Source of the DNA: Bacteroidetes bacterium HGW-Bacteroidetes-5
GTDB lineage: Bacteria > Bacteroidota > Bacteroidia > Bacteroidales > UBA932
Direction of reading: 5' to 3'
Length of the DNA: 64,000 bases
Assembly: GCA_002842515.1 (NCBI GenBank)
Contig: PHDC01000002.1
Location: forward strand, 316,744 to 380,743
A model generated the notes under the pieces. It was not told the origin of the DNA, did no database searches, and was given only the letters and a program-made list of their open reading frames with translations. Numbering within the stretch: the first letter of the stretch is position 1; the number at the start of each line of letters is the position of its first letter. Below are positions 8,937 to 19,099 of the stretch, piece after piece. The position numbers were made by a program, and so were the translations under genes.

Positions 8937-9929
8937 GTGAAAAACTTTGCTCTGATAGGCGCTGCCGGATACATAGCACCAAGACATATGAAGGCGATAA
9001 AAGATACCGGAAACGACCTTTGCGCTGCATACGATGTTTTTGATTCAGTGGGTATAATTGACTCATTCTTTCCGGATTGCTCATTCTTTACCCAGTACGA
9101 GTTATTTGAGCGTCATATTACAAAAATGGCAAACCTTGCCATTAAAAACAGAGATAACGGTTGTTGCGGGAAGGTAGATTATGTCTCAATATCAACTCCA
9201 AACTATCTGCACGATGCTCATATTCGTTTCGGACTAAGGGCCGGGGCAGATGTTATTTGTGAAAAGCCATTGGTTCTTAACCCCGGAAACATTGACGCGC
9301 TTATAAAAGTTGAGAAGGAGACGGGCAAAAGAGTCTATAATATACTTCAACTAAGACTTCACGACGCTATAATCGCACTTAAGAAGAGTGTGGAAGGTGG
9401 TCCTGCAGATAAAATTTACGATGTAGATCTTACCTATATAACATCCAGAGGGAACTGGTACTACACCAGTTGGAAAGGCGATGTGCACAAGAGCGGTGGT
9501 GTAGCCACAAATATTGGGGTGCACTTTTATGATATGCTCTCCTGGGTTTTCGGAGCCGTTAAGAAGAATATTGTACATATTGCATCACACGACAGAGTCT
9601 CCGGCTATCTGGAGTTTGAGCGTGCACGGGTAAGATACTTCCTTAGCATAAATTACGACACCCTTCCACAACAAGCAAAAGAGGCCGGCAAGAGAACCTA
9701 TCGCTCCCTTCTGATGGAGGGCAACGAGGTTGAGTTCTCCGACGGTTTTACAGAGCTCCACACAGAGTCTTACAAAAAAATTCTTGATGGCAAGGGATTT
9801 GGTCTGGAAGAGGCGAGAAATTCAATAGAGATTGTTCACAACATAAGACACGCTACTCCTGTCGGGCTTAAAGGTGATTATCACCCATATGCGGTGCTTG
9901 AGCAGAGACCACACCCTTTTGGCTGGTAA
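8937..9929 (+). CDS. wlbA: UDP-N-acetyl-glucosaminuronate 3-dehydrogenase, WlbA/WbpB-like (copy 1)
   Basis: This is a Gfo/Idh/MocA oxidoreductase of 330 residues. It closely follows WbpB/WlbA, which oxidises C3 of UDP-GlcNAcA ahead of an aminotransferase on the way to 2,3-diamino-2,3-dideoxy uronic acids. Landmarks are ALIGAAGYIAPRHMKAIK (NAD fold), ICEKPLVLNP (EKP motif with the catalytic Lys) and TNIGVHFYDML (His). Start GTG 8937 gives MKNFALIGAAGY, the usual family N-terminus, and avoids the promoter. The dehydrogenase and aminotransferase partners (WbpA, WbpE types) are not in the window. Compared with copy 2 it carries a short insertion around residue 65 (NLAIKNRDNGCC). Confidence 0.9.
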   Translation: MKNFALIGAAGYIAPRHMKAIKDTGNDLCAAYDVFDSVGIIDSFFPDCSFFTQYELFERHITKMANLAIKNRDNGCCGKVDYVSISTPNYLHDAHIRFGLRAGADVICEKPLVLNPGNIDALIKVEKETGKRVYNILQLRLHDAIIALKKSVEGGPADKIYDVDLTYITSRGNWYYTSWKGDVHKSGGVATNIGVHFYDMLSWVFGAVKKNIVHIASHDRVSGYLEFERARVRYFLSINYDTLPQQAKEAGKRTYRSLLMEGNEVEFSDGFTELHTESYKKILDGKGFGLEEARNSIEIVHNIRHATPVGLKGDYHPYAVLEQRPHPFGW

Positions 9930-9998
9930 TTTGCAGTTAAGTGGCAGAGTGAATGTGAAAGAAAAGGTTAATAGAAAAATTAAAATAAATTGGAAAAA

Positions 9999-10970
9999 GT
10001 GAAACAATTTGCCCTGATGGGAGCAGCTGGATATATTGCTCCGCGCCACCTAAAGGCAATTAAAGAGACAGGAAATAATCTGGTAGCCGCTGTTGATCCT
10101 TTTGACAGTGTTGGGCTTATGGACAGCTTCTTCCCCGAATGCTCTTTTTTTAAAGAGTTTGAACTCTTTGACAGACATTTGTCAAGGCTAAAAAGTGATG
10201 GTTGCGGGGTTGATTTTCTATCGGTTTGCTCTCCGGATTATATGCACGATGCACATATAAGATATGGCCTTAAACTTGGTGCCAATGTTATTTCCGAAAA
10301 GCCTCTCGTTTTAAACCCCTGGAACCTTGATGCACTGGAAAAAGCAGAGAGTGAAAGCGGCAAAAAGGTCTTCACAATTCTTCAGATGAGATATCATCAA
10401 TCTATAATAGATCTTAAAAATCTTGTGGAGAGTGGCCCAAAAGATAAGATCTATGAGATGGATTTAACCTACATAACCTCCAGAGGAAACTGGTTCTTTA
10501 CCAGCTGGAAAGGAGATGTGAACAGAAGCGGAGGAATTGCCACAAACATAGGAATTCACTTTTATGATATGCTCTACTGGATCTTTGGAGAGGTTAAAAA
10601 GAGTGTCGTGAATGTAAAGAGTCACGACAGAGTGGCCGGATATATAGAGTTTGAACGGGCCAGAGTACGCTATTTCCTAAGCATAAATGCAGATACACTT
10701 CCGGCCGAAATTCTGGCAAAGGGTCAGAGGATATATCGCTCCTTTAATCTGGAGGGAAGAGAGATTGAGTTCACCGACGGTTTTGCAGATCTTCACACAG
10801 AGTCCTACAAAAACATTCTACAAGGAGAGGGTTTCGGAATTAAGGAGGCCCGCAAATCTATCCAGATTGTCTATGACATTCGTAACGCTATTCCTGTTGG
10901 TCTTAAGGGAGATTACCACCCCTTTGCTTCAAAGAAACTCGCTCCCCACCCTTTTGGATGGCAAGTATAA
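9999..10970 (+). CDS. wlbA: UDP-N-acetyl-glucosaminuronate 3-dehydrogenase, WlbA/WbpB-like (copy 2)
   Basis: This tandem paralog of the preceding gene has 323 residues and is similar along its whole length. It has ALMGAAGYIAPRHLKAIK, the EKPLVLNP motif, ITSRGNWFFTSWKGD and TNIGIHFYDML. All recognisable cofactor and catalytic residues are kept, so it looks active rather than decaying. Start GTG 9999 aligns with copy 1; TTG 9990 is an alternative three codons upstream. The genes are separated by 69 bases without a clear promoter, so they are likely co-transcribed. The two may differ in substrate or form a mixed oligomer, which is inference. Confidence 0.88.
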   Translation: MKQFALMGAAGYIAPRHLKAIKETGNNLVAAVDPFDSVGLMDSFFPECSFFKEFELFDRHLSRLKSDGCGVDFLSVCSPDYMHDAHIRYGLKLGANVISEKPLVLNPWNLDALEKAESESGKKVFTILQMRYHQSIIDLKNLVESGPKDKIYEMDLTYITSRGNWFFTSWKGDVNRSGGIATNIGIHFYDMLYWIFGEVKKSVVNVKSHDRVAGYIEFERARVRYFLSINADTLPAEILAKGQRIYRSFNLEGREIEFTDGFADLHTESYKNILQGEGFGIKEARKSIQIVYDIRNAIPVGLKGDYHPFASKKLAPHPFGWQV

Positions 10971-11054
10971 CAACACTCTCCCGGCAAAAAATATAACAAC
11001 GCAGATTGAACCCGTACATATATAAGATTGTTTAGGTACAATACTATTATAGAT

Positions 11055-13280
11055 ATGGGTGAAAAAAGAGATCTGCAAACTAAACGCAGCTTCCCGGTTT
11101 CGGGTATGAGCTGCGCTTCTTGTGCAATGGGGGTTGAGAAGAGGCTTGGTACTCTATCCGGTGTCAAAAGTGCTGCAGTGAATTTTGCAGATAAAAGTGT
11201 TATGGTAGAGTTTGAGGGAGAGATCGTAACCCCTCTGAAACTTAAACAATCTCTGCAGGAGATTGGATTCGATATGATTATTGAAGAGGGAGATGCTGCC
11301 ATAGATAAACAGCAACAGGAGGGTGTGAAACAGTACCAAAAGCTAAAACGGAACACAATTCTGGCCTGGCTCTTCTCTATCCCGGTAATGGTGATCTCAA
11401 TGTTTTTTATGCACCATCACTATCTCAACATACCAATGATGTTGCTTACCTTACCTGTCCTATTCATCTTTGGCAGAGACTTCTTTGTTAACGGATGGAG
11501 ATCAGTCGTTAAAGGGAGTGCAAATATGGATACTCTGGTTGCAATGAGTACCTCAATAGCCTTTACTTTTAGCCTGTTCAATACATTTTTCCCTCAGTTC
11601 TGGCTGGAAAGAGGGGTTGAGCCGATGGTCTATTTTGAGGCCGCAACTATGATAATTGCCTTTGTACTTTTAGGTAAACTTCTGGAAGAGAGGGCAAAAG
11701 GCAGTACAACATCTTCAATAAAAAAGCTGATGGGTCTGCAACCAAAAGAGGCAACTGTGATACGAAACTCAGAGCCATATGTGGTCTCAATATCGGCTCT
11801 GGTCGAGGGAGATATAATTAGCGTAAAGCCGGGAGAGAAAATTCCGGTAGATGGTGTTGTTAAAGAGGGGAACTCATTTGTTGATGAGAGTATGATATCC
11901 GGAGAGCCAATTGCGGTAGAGAAGAGAGAGGGCGATAAAGTTTTAGCCGGAACAATTAACCAAAGGGGGACTTTTCTCTTTTCTGCCACAAAAGTTGGTG
12001 GCGATACCCTTCTTGCACAGATTATTAAGATGGTCAAAGAGGCACAAGGAAGCAAAGCTCCTGTGCAGAGAATTGCAGATAAAATTGCAGCTGTGTTTGT
12101 TCCGATCGTAATCGGGATATCTTTATTAACTCTTGTCTTATGGCTGCTCATAGGTGGAAGCGGCGTGTTTGCCAAAGCTATACTCTCTGCAGTTTCGGTT
12201 CTTGTAATTGCCTGCCCCTGTGCACTCGGTCTGGCAACCCCAACAGCACTGATGGTAGGAATCGGCAGAGGAGCGCAGGAGCATATTCTTATCAAGGATG
12301 CTACTGCTCTGGAGCAGATGAGAAGGGTTAATGCAGTGGTTTTAGATAAAACTGGAACTCTCACAGAGGGGAGAGCTATTGTTACCGATTGGGTATGGCT
12401 TACAGATGAGAATAGAGAGTTATATACCGGTCTTATCTACTCTATTGAGGAGAGATCTGAGCACCCGCTCGCATCTGCAATAGTACACTATGTAAAAGAG
12501 AGTGCAGATAACTATGGGCAGAGTACACAAAGATTACAGATAGAAAATTTTGAAAGCATTACCGGCTCCGGTGTTAAGGCTGTTTATAACGGAGAGAGCT
12601 ATTTCATCGGCAACAAAGAGCTTTTAAAAGGCGATATAGGAGTTGAGATTGTTGATAATCTTACTCAACAGGGAAAGAGTATTGTCCAATTTTACCGGGA
12701 TAACCAACTTAAAGCAGTAATTGCATTGTGGGACAAAATTAAGGATAGCTCACAGGAGTCTGTATCCGGGCTTAAGAGGCTTGGAATAGAGGTGCATATG
12801 CTCACGGGAGATAATTTTAAAAACGCATCTGCGGTATCTCAAGCACTTGGTATAAAACATTTTAAGGCATCTGCACTACCCCAGGATAAGGAGGACTACA
12901 TAAAAGATCTGCAGTCAAAAGGGATGGTTGTGGCAATGGTGGGGGATGGAATCAATGACTCCCAGGCGCTAAGCAGAGCAGATGTTAGTATAGCGATGGG
13001 TAAGGGAACAGATATCGCAATGGATGTGGCTATGATGACCCTAATCACCTCCGATATTGCCCTTCTGCCAAAAGCATTTGACCTCTCCAGGAGAACCGTA
13101 AGGTTAATCCGGCAGAATCTGTTTTGGGCATTTATATACAATCTTATCGGGATACCTATTGCTGCAGGAGTTTTATATCCATTTACAGGAACACTTCTAA
13201 ACCCAATGATAGCTGCAGCCGCTATGGCATTCAGCTCTGTTTCGGTTGTTCTTAACAGTTTGAGACTTGGAAGAAATTAG
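11055..13280 (+). CDS. copA: Copper-translocating P-type ATPase
   Basis: This P1B-type ATPase of 741 residues exports Cu(I) from the cytoplasm across the inner membrane. A single N-terminal HMA domain carries GMSCASC (Cys20, Cys23). Eight membrane segments are suggested by the hydropathy pattern. The ion-binding CPC lies at 387-389 in [12 protein letters not shown], the phosphorylated Asp431 in [10 protein letters not shown], and the hinge GDGIND near 630-635. An HP dipeptide (SEHPLASAI) marks the subgroup. ATG 11055 is chosen; the TTG start at 11028 adds nine residues. It is preceded by 84 non-coding bases and shows no adjacent copper regulator. Confidence 0.95.
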   Translation: MGEKRDLQTKRSFPVSGMSCASCAMGVEKRLGTLSGVKSAAVNFADKSVMVEFEGEIVTPLKLKQSLQEIGFDMIIEEGDAAIDKQQQEGVKQYQKLKRNTILAWLFSIPVMVISMFFMHHHYLNIPMMLLTLPVLFIFGRDFFVNGWRSVVKGSANMDTLVAMSTSIAFTFSLFNTFFPQFWLERGVEPMVYFEAATMIIAFVLLGKLLEERAKGSTTSSIKKLMGLQPKEATVIRNSEPYVVSISALVEGDIISVKPGEKIPVDGVVKEGNSFVDESMISGEPIAVEKREGDKVLAGTINQRGTFLFSATKVGGDTLLAQIIKMVKEAQGSKAPVQRIADKIAAVFVPIVIGISLLTLVLWLLIGGSGVFAKAILSAVSVLVIACPCALGLATPTALMVGIGRGAQEHILIKDATALEQMRRVNAVVLDKTGTLTEGRAIVTDWVWLTDENRELYTGLIYSIEERSEHPLASAIVHYVKESADNYGQSTQRLQIENFESITGSGVKAVYNGESYFIGNKELLKGDIGVEIVDNLTQQGKSIVQFYRDNQLKAVIALWDKIKDSSQESVSGLKRLGIEVHMLTGDNFKNASAVSQALGIKHFKASALPQDKEDYIKDLQSKGMVVAMVGDGINDSQALSRADVSIAMGKGTDIAMDVAMMTLITSDIALLPKAFDLSRRTVRLIRQNLFWAFIYNLIGIPIAAGVLYPFTGTLLNPMIAAAAMAFSSVSVVLNSLRLGRN

Positions 13281-13315
13281 GGAAATATTTTATAACATAT
13301 AATTACAAATTTACT

Positions 13316-14575
13316 ATGAGCGAATTTATCAATAACTCGTCAAAAAGGAGGGAGCTTCTAAAGCATATGATCCTTGAGCTGCATCAGGGCGAAGCCCCGT
13401 CAGAGGTGAAGATCCGTCTTAAAGAGCTGCTAAAATCTATACCTTATAACGAGGTAGTAGAGGTAGAACAGGAGTTGATTTCTGAAGGGCTCCCGGAGGC
13501 AGAGGTTCTTAAATTTTGTGATATTCACAGTTCAGTTCTAGAGGGCACCATAGTATCACAACAAATCGAGGTACCTGCTGCACACCCGGTTGATACCATT
13601 AAAAAAGAGAATATTGAGATTGAGAAAGTGACCGGTAAAGTAAAGGAGATCTTTGAATCGATTCCAAAATTGGAAGCCGAAAACGAGAGCGTGGAGATAG
13701 CGAAGATAGTTCTTAAGCTCAAAGGTCTATTCAACAGCCTCTGGGACATAGATAAACACTACAAGAGAAAAGAGTATCTTCTATTTCCGTTTTTAGAAAA
13801 GGCAAATATTACAGGCCCTCCAAAAGTGATGTGGGGTAAGCACGATGAGATTAGGGAACAGCTAAAGGCCTCAATTGAGGCACTTACCCCCGGGAGTATT
13901 ACAGGCAAAGAGGAGCTTATGTCGGTAATTGTTTTTCTGCTCGGTCCCACAATTGACGCTATTGACAGTATGATAATGAAGGAGGAGGAGATACTTCTCC
14001 CTATGTGTATGGAGAAGTTTACAGAGGAGAACTGGTATCAGGTATATCTGGAGACACCGGTTTACGGCTACTGCCTCTATGACACTCGTGATGAGTGGAG
14101 ACCATCTGAATCTGTTTTAGAGAATATAACAGTGGATAGATCTGAATATGTAAAAGGGGCCCCTATCCGTCTCTCTTCGGGCAGTTTTGACATTAAGGAG
14201 CTGGAGGCACTTTTTGTCTCGATTCCCATAGATATAACCTATGTAGATGCCAACGATAAGGTTAAATTTTTCTCTCACAGTCCAAACAGGGTTTTTGAAA
14301 GAAATCGCTCAATAATAGGCCGTGATGTGAGGCTATGTCACCCTCCGGGAAGTGTGAAAATTGTTGAACAGATTCTGGAGGACTTTAAAAGCGGTAAAGA
14401 GAACCAGGCCAACTTTTGGTTATCTAACTTTATGGGCAGATTTGTCCATATTGGGTACACCGCCCTTAGAGGAAAAGATAATGAATACCTTGGAGTTATA
14501 GAGATTACTCAGGATATAACCGAACTCCGTAAACTGGAGGGCGACCAGCGGTTGCTCTCATACACCGGTTCGTAG
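13316..14575 (+). CDS. DUF438 - hemerythrin - PAS protein
   Basis: The protein has 419 residues in three parts. An N-terminal DUF438 region (about 1-75) comes first. A hemerythrin-like four-helix domain (about 105-250) follows, with His/Glu ligands in DIDKHYKRKEYLLFP, GKHDEIREQL and IMKEEEILLPM. A C-terminal PAS-like domain (about 295-410) starts with LFVSIPIDITYVDANDKV. Hemerythrin domains bind O2 or NO at a di-iron centre, so gas or redox sensing or iron-sulfur repair is plausible. No output domain is visible. Two bases separate it from the next gene, with which it forms a pair. Confidence 0.85.
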   Translation: MSEFINNSSKRRELLKHMILELHQGEAPSEVKIRLKELLKSIPYNEVVEVEQELISEGLPEAEVLKFCDIHSSVLEGTIVSQQIEVPAAHPVDTIKKENIEIEKVTGKVKEIFESIPKLEAENESVEIAKIVLKLKGLFNSLWDIDKHYKRKEYLLFPFLEKANITGPPKVMWGKHDEIREQLKASIEALTPGSITGKEELMSVIVFLLGPTIDAIDSMIMKEEEILLPMCMEKFTEENWYQVYLETPVYGYCLYDTRDEWRPSESVLENITVDRSEYVKGAPIRLSSGSFDIKELEALFVSIPIDITYVDANDKVKFFSHSPNRVFERNRSIIGRDVRLCHPPGSVKIVEQILEDFKSGKENQANFWLSNFMGRFVHIGYTALRGKDNEYLGVIEITQDITELRKLEGDQRLLSYTGS

Positions 14576-14577
14576 AT

Positions 14578-15132
14578 ATGCCAAAGCCAATAACTCTTCA
14601 GACAAAAATCTCGGAGCTTCTGGAAGAGTATCCTCAACTTGAGGAGACTCTTCTGGAGCTCTCCCCAGCATTTGCGAAGCTCAAAAATCCCTTTCTGCGC
14701 AAAACAATTGCAAGGGTTACCTCTGTTAAACAGGCTGCAGCAATTGCAGGAGTAGAGGCCGGTAATGTTGTAATCTTGCTCCGAAAAGCAGCAGGGGTAG
14801 ATGGAGTGGAGGGGGGTGAATCTACTGAGAGAGACAAAGGTGATTTAACCGCAGAGGATAGGGAGAAATATTGTGGTGAGCAACCTGATTGGTACTCCCC
14901 GCAGAGAGTTAAACAGAGTTTTGACGCTGTTGCTATTCTAAATTCGGGAGATGTACCTATGTCACAGATACTCAAAGCTACGCAAGAGCTTTTACAGGGA
15001 GATATCTATGAGTTTACCACACCTTTCCTTCCAACCCCCATTCTGGACATTCTACTGGGAAAAGGCTTTTTGGTTTGGAGCGAAACAGACCCGTCCGGAA
15101 CCACCTATTACAACAGAGTAACTCGTTTTTGA
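14578..15132 (+). CDS. DUF1858/DUF2249 two-domain protein
   Basis: This 184-residue cytoplasmic protein begins with a DUF1858 domain (ITLQTKISELLEEYPQLEETLLELSP) and ends with a DUF2249-like domain that is clipped or divergent. DUF1858 domains often contain redox Cys and occur with hybrid-cluster and hemerythrin (ScdA/RIC) proteins, but no Cys is present in this copy's N-terminal helix region. Its location directly behind the DUF438-hemerythrin gene supports a shared role in nitrosative or redox stress. The reaction is unknown. Confidence 0.72.
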   Translation: MPKPITLQTKISELLEEYPQLEETLLELSPAFAKLKNPFLRKTIARVTSVKQAAAIAGVEAGNVVILLRKAAGVDGVEGGESTERDKGDLTAEDREKYCGEQPDWYSPQRVKQSFDAVAILNSGDVPMSQILKATQELLQGDIYEFTTPFLPTPILDILLGKGFLVWSETDPSGTTYYNRVTRF

Positions 15133-15181
15133 GAGACCTTCATTGAGAAAAAATGAGTATATTTACTCAAATTTGAATTAT

Positions 15182-16666
15182 ATGAAGAGGATTGCAATAA
15201 TCGGCGGGGGCTTCTCAGGTCTGTCCGCTGCTTGTTATCTTGCAAGAGATGGTTATGATGTAACTCTGTACGAAAAGAACAGCACATTGGGAGGTAGAGC
15301 AAGAGTTATTGAGAGGGATGGCTTTACTTTTGATATGGGCCCGACGTTCTACTGGATGCCGGATATTTTTGAAAAATTCTTTGCAGATTTTGGAAAAAGC
15401 GCATCAGATTATTATAGACTCATAAGGTTAAACCCGGGATATGAGATCTATTTTGATTCACTGGACTCTGTTAAGATATCGTCTAAGCTTGAAGAGATAT
15501 ACGCGGTTTTTGAACAGATAGAGCCCGGTAGCAGCAGATTCCTTAAGAGCTATCTTAAAAGGGCAGAGTACAACTATAGAGTTGCAATTGACAAAGTTAT
15601 GGAGAGGCCGGGTAAATCTCCATTGGAGCTGATAATGCCCGAAACTATTATGAGTCTCTCACAGTTTATCACCTCAATAAGTGCATCTGTAAGAGCAAAT
15701 ATTAAAAGTGAAAAGCTGCGTCAGGTGCTTGAATTTCCGGTACTGTTCCTCGGGGCAAAGCCCTCCAGAACTCCTCTTTTCTACTGTTTTATGAACTATG
15801 CAGATATGGTGCTGGGAACCTGGCACATAGAGGGTGGAATGTTCAAGCTGGTAGAGGCTATGGAGAGTATCGCAAAGAGTTACGGAGCCAAAATCATAAC
15901 CGATTGCCATATTGATAAAATAGTAACCAAAAACTCTAAGGTTACCGGAGTTAATTTCACAAATAGAAAAGATGGAGTAACATCAAGTGCTGATGCCGAC
16001 TTTGTAATAACATCTGCAGATTACCACTTTAGTGAGACCCTTCTGGATGAAAGTGAACGAAACTACAGTGAGAAGTATTGGCAGGGAAGAGTTTTTGCCC
16101 CCTCTGCCCTACTCTACTATGTTGCATTCAATAAAAAACTCGACAACATATCTCATCACACCCTATTCTTTGACTCAAGCTTTACAGAGCACGCAGAGAC
16201 AATTTACGATAGCCCGCGCTGGCCCGACAAACCTCTCTTCTACGGAAGCTTTCCCAGTATAACTGACCATACCCTTGCACCCGAAGGGAAGGAGTGCGGA
16301 ATCTTCCTCATTCCAATTGCTTCTGGAATTAAGGACACTCCGGAACTTAGAGAGAACTACTTCCTTCAGATAATCTCCAGGATGGAGAGACTTACAAATC
16401 AAGAGATTTCCAACCATATTATCTTCAAAGAGAGCTATTCCCTCAAAAACTTTACAGAAGATTACCACGCATACAAAGGAAATGCATACGGCCTCTCCAA
16501 CATACTGATGCAGACGGCTTTCCTCAAACCAAAAATGGAGAACAGACATTTAGATAACCTTCTGTATGTTGGGCAGCTCACTGTTCCCGGCCCGGGGGTA
16601 CCTCCCGCAATAATATCCGGAAAAATTGCCAGGGGCTTAACCATTAAAAAGTTGAAAAATGGATAA
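15182..16666 (+). CDS. crtI: Phytoene desaturase
   Basis: This FAD-dependent CrtI-type desaturase of 494 residues is expected to convert 15-cis-phytoene through stepwise dehydrogenation to lycopene-type polyenes. The dinucleotide motif IIGGGFSGLSAACYLARDGYDVTLYEKN is at the N-terminus (family MKRIAIIGGG start, ATG 15182). The C-terminal CrtI signature LLYVGQLTVPGPGVPPAIISG is intact. The track start at 15143 adds 13 residues before this motif. It is the first gene of the carotenoid operon and overlaps crtB by eight bases. Confidence 0.95.
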   Translation: MKRIAIIGGGFSGLSAACYLARDGYDVTLYEKNSTLGGRARVIERDGFTFDMGPTFYWMPDIFEKFFADFGKSASDYYRLIRLNPGYEIYFDSLDSVKISSKLEEIYAVFEQIEPGSSRFLKSYLKRAEYNYRVAIDKVMERPGKSPLELIMPETIMSLSQFITSISASVRANIKSEKLRQVLEFPVLFLGAKPSRTPLFYCFMNYADMVLGTWHIEGGMFKLVEAMESIAKSYGAKIITDCHIDKIVTKNSKVTGVNFTNRKDGVTSSADADFVITSADYHFSETLLDESERNYSEKYWQGRVFAPSALLYYVAFNKKLDNISHHTLFFDSSFTEHAETIYDSPRWPDKPLFYGSFPSITDHTLAPEGKECGIFLIPIASGIKDTPELRENYFLQIISRMERLTNQEISNHIIFKESYSLKNFTEDYHAYKGNAYGLSNILMQTAFLKPKMENRHLDNLLYVGQLTVPGPGVPPAIISGKIARGLTIKKLKNG

Positions 16667-17504
16667 GCTTTACCGGGAGCTCTCTTTGAAGACAAGCAAA
16701 CTCACCACCAAACTCTACAGTACATCGTTCTCTGCCGGGCTTTTGTGTATTGAAAAGCAGAGCAGGGAGGCAATCTACTCCATCTACGGGTTTTTAAGGC
16801 AGGCAGATGAGATTGTAGATACATTTCACGAATACGATAAAGAGGCACTGATGCTCGAATTTGAGCAGGAATATCGCAAGTGCAGGGAAAGGGGAATAAG
16901 TCTGAATCTTATTATTAACTCATTTGTACTTACGGTAAATAAGTACTCCATCCCGGATGATCTGATTGAAGCTTTCCTGAGCAGTATGAAGAGCGATCTG
17001 GCAAACTGGGAGTTCAGCGAAAAAGGGATCAAGGAGTATATCTACGGATCTGCAGATGTTGTAGGGCTTATGTGTCTTAAGGTGATGACCCATAACAACC
17101 CGGCAGATTACAACAGGCTAAAGGGAAACGCAATGAGCCTCTCATCTGCTTTCCAAAAGATTAACTTTCTGAGGGACATTAAAAACGATACCGAGAATCT
17201 CTCCCGAAACTACTTTCCGGTGCTAAACAACAGACCGTTTGATACGGAGACTAAAAAAATAATACTGGAAGATATATACTTAGATTTTCGGGATGCCCTA
17301 AAAGGGATTAGAGAGCTGCCAAAAAATGCCAGAACGGGCATCTACCTGGCATACCTCTACTATATGAAGCTCACTGCAAAAATTGAAAAAACACCTACAG
17401 AGCAGCTTATGAAAAGGCGAATAAGGGTTGGGGATACACAAAAATTTCTTCTTTTTTGCTCTGCAAATATTAGATCTCTTCTTGGAAAGAGATTTATGAG
17501 ATAG
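16659..17504 (+). CDS. crtB: Phytoene synthase
   Basis: This squalene/phytoene synthase of 281 residues condenses two geranylgeranyl diphosphates to phytoene. Both Asp-rich motifs are visible: DEIVDTFHEYD near the N-terminus and NFLRDIKND near residue 170. The start overlaps the end of crtI, so translation is probably coupled. No GGPP synthase gene (crtE) lies in the window, so the precursor must come from elsewhere in the genome. Confidence 0.96.
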   Translation: MDKLYRELSLKTSKLTTKLYSTSFSAGLLCIEKQSREAIYSIYGFLRQADEIVDTFHEYDKEALMLEFEQEYRKCRERGISLNLIINSFVLTVNKYSIPDDLIEAFLSSMKSDLANWEFSEKGIKEYIYGSADVVGLMCLKVMTHNNPADYNRLKGNAMSLSSAFQKINFLRDIKNDTENLSRNYFPVLNNRPFDTETKKIILEDIYLDFRDALKGIRELPKNARTGIYLAYLYYMKLTAKIEKTPTEQLMKRRIRVGDTQKFLLFCSANIRSLLGKRFMR

Positions 17505-17539
17505 TCATATCCAGGTTTTACATTTATTAACTCAGGAGT

Positions 17540-19039
17540 ATGAAAATAGCAGTAATTGGCTCAGGAATAGGAGGTCTTGCAATAGCTGCAAGGCTTGCAA
17601 AAAAGGGGTACGATGTTACCCTTTACGAGAAAAACGCTACTCCGGGAGGAAAGGTCTCTCAAATAAGAGAGAGAGGATACCGCTTTGACACAGGACCCTC
17701 TCTCTTTACCCTGCCCAATCTGGTAGATGAGATTGCAGATATCAAATACTTCAAGCTGGAGAACAGCTGTCGCTACTTCTACCCGGATGGGACAAAATTC
17801 AACTTCTATCAGGATCCCGAGAAACTTAGAGAGGAGACACTTAAAAACAGCAGCGAAGATTATGCAAACATTGAGAAGAGGTTAAAAGAGTCTTCCCAGA
17901 TATACAATCTTACCAGTGACCTCTTTATCTTTAACTCTTTCAGTAAAATCAGCAATTTTTTAAAGCCGGCAAATCGAAAGATTCCTCTTAAACTCCACAA
18001 AATGGGGTTTCACAGAAGTATGCACTCGGCAAACAGGGCTCTATTTAAAGATAGCCGAATAGTACAACTCTTTGACAGATATGCAACATACAACGGATCT
18101 TCGCCATATCGCGCACCTGCGACTCTTAATATGATATCGCATCTGGAGCACAATATCGGGGCTTTCTTCCCGGAGAATGGAATCTACTCAATTGTTGACT
18201 CTCTGTATAAGAGAGGGTTGGAACTTGGGGTAAAATATGAGTTCAACACTCCTGTAAGCAGCATTATAATTGATAAAAAAACCAATTGTGCGAAAGGGTT
18301 AGTTGTAAAATCTCAGGAGCTCTTTTATGATATTGTTGTCTCCGACTGTGATGTTAAATATCTCTCGGAGAATATGATGCCTGCTAAAACAAGACACCCT
18401 CTGGGCAACAGATTAAAACAGCTTGAGCCCTCTTCATCTGCACTTATCTTCTACTGGGGTGTTAAGGCAGAGCATCCACAGCTGGATGTACATAATATAC
18501 TATTTAGCGAAAACTACAAAAAGGAGTTTGACTCTCTTTTTTATAAGATGAATATGTATAAAGATCCTACAATCTATATCTTTATCAGCAAAAAAGCCGT
18601 AGCGACAGATGCACCTGCCGGGTGTGAAAACTGGTTTGTAATGGTAAACGCACCTGCCAATATCGGGCAAGATTGGCACTCAATTATTACAAAGACAAGA
18701 TCTGAGATTATAAAAAAGATAAACCATACTCTGGGTGAGGGCGCCGCCTTTGATATTGAAAAAGAGATTGAATTTGAACATATTGCCTCACCGGTAACCA
18801 TTGAGAAAAATACTTTGAGTAGTCGGGGTGCTCTCTACGGAAGCTCCTCCAACTCAATTATGGCTGCTTTTTTGCGCCACCCCAACTTCCTTAAAAAATT
18901 CAAAAATCTCTATTTTGTGGGGGGCAGCGTGCACCCGGGAGGCGGAATTCCACTCTGTCTTGCCGGAGCAAAGATTGTTGAGCAGGAGATTGAGGAGAGG
19001 AAAAGTGTAAAGAGAAGGACTTTGAAGAGCGATACTTGA
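17540..19039 (+). CDS. crtD: Second CrtI-family carotenoid desaturase, CrtD-like
   Basis: This FAD-dependent amine-oxidase-fold enzyme of 499 residues has VIGSGIGGLAIAARLAKKGYDVTLYEKN at the start and YFVGGSVHPGGGIPLCLAGAK at the end, the second being the family signature. A second desaturase beside a CruF-type hydratase is typically CrtD, which introduces the 3,4 double bond into a 1-hydroxylated acyclic carotenoid. That assignment rests on context; it could also share phytoene or lycopene steps with CrtI. It is separated from crtB by 35 bases. Confidence 0.85.
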   Translation: MKIAVIGSGIGGLAIAARLAKKGYDVTLYEKNATPGGKVSQIRERGYRFDTGPSLFTLPNLVDEIADIKYFKLENSCRYFYPDGTKFNFYQDPEKLREETLKNSSEDYANIEKRLKESSQIYNLTSDLFIFNSFSKISNFLKPANRKIPLKLHKMGFHRSMHSANRALFKDSRIVQLFDRYATYNGSSPYRAPATLNMISHLEHNIGAFFPENGIYSIVDSLYKRGLELGVKYEFNTPVSSIIIDKKTNCAKGLVVKSQELFYDIVVSDCDVKYLSENMMPAKTRHPLGNRLKQLEPSSSALIFYWGVKAEHPQLDVHNILFSENYKKEFDSLFYKMNMYKDPTIYIFISKKAVATDAPAGCENWFVMVNAPANIGQDWHSIITKTRSEIIKKINHTLGEGAAFDIEKEIEFEHIASPVTIEKNTLSSRGALYGSSSNSIMAAFLRHPNFLKKFKNLYFVGGSVHPGGGIPLCLAGAKIVEQEIEERKSVKRRTLKSDT

Positions 19040-19099
19040 TAGAGATAACTTTATTCAGAAAACAGATTTTTTTTAACAAGAGCATAAAATTTAGCAAAT

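Noticed and set aside
11630-12364. 244-residue minus-strand ORF inside copA
   Set aside because: A long antisense shadow of the copper ATPase; it has no family features, and copA is intact.
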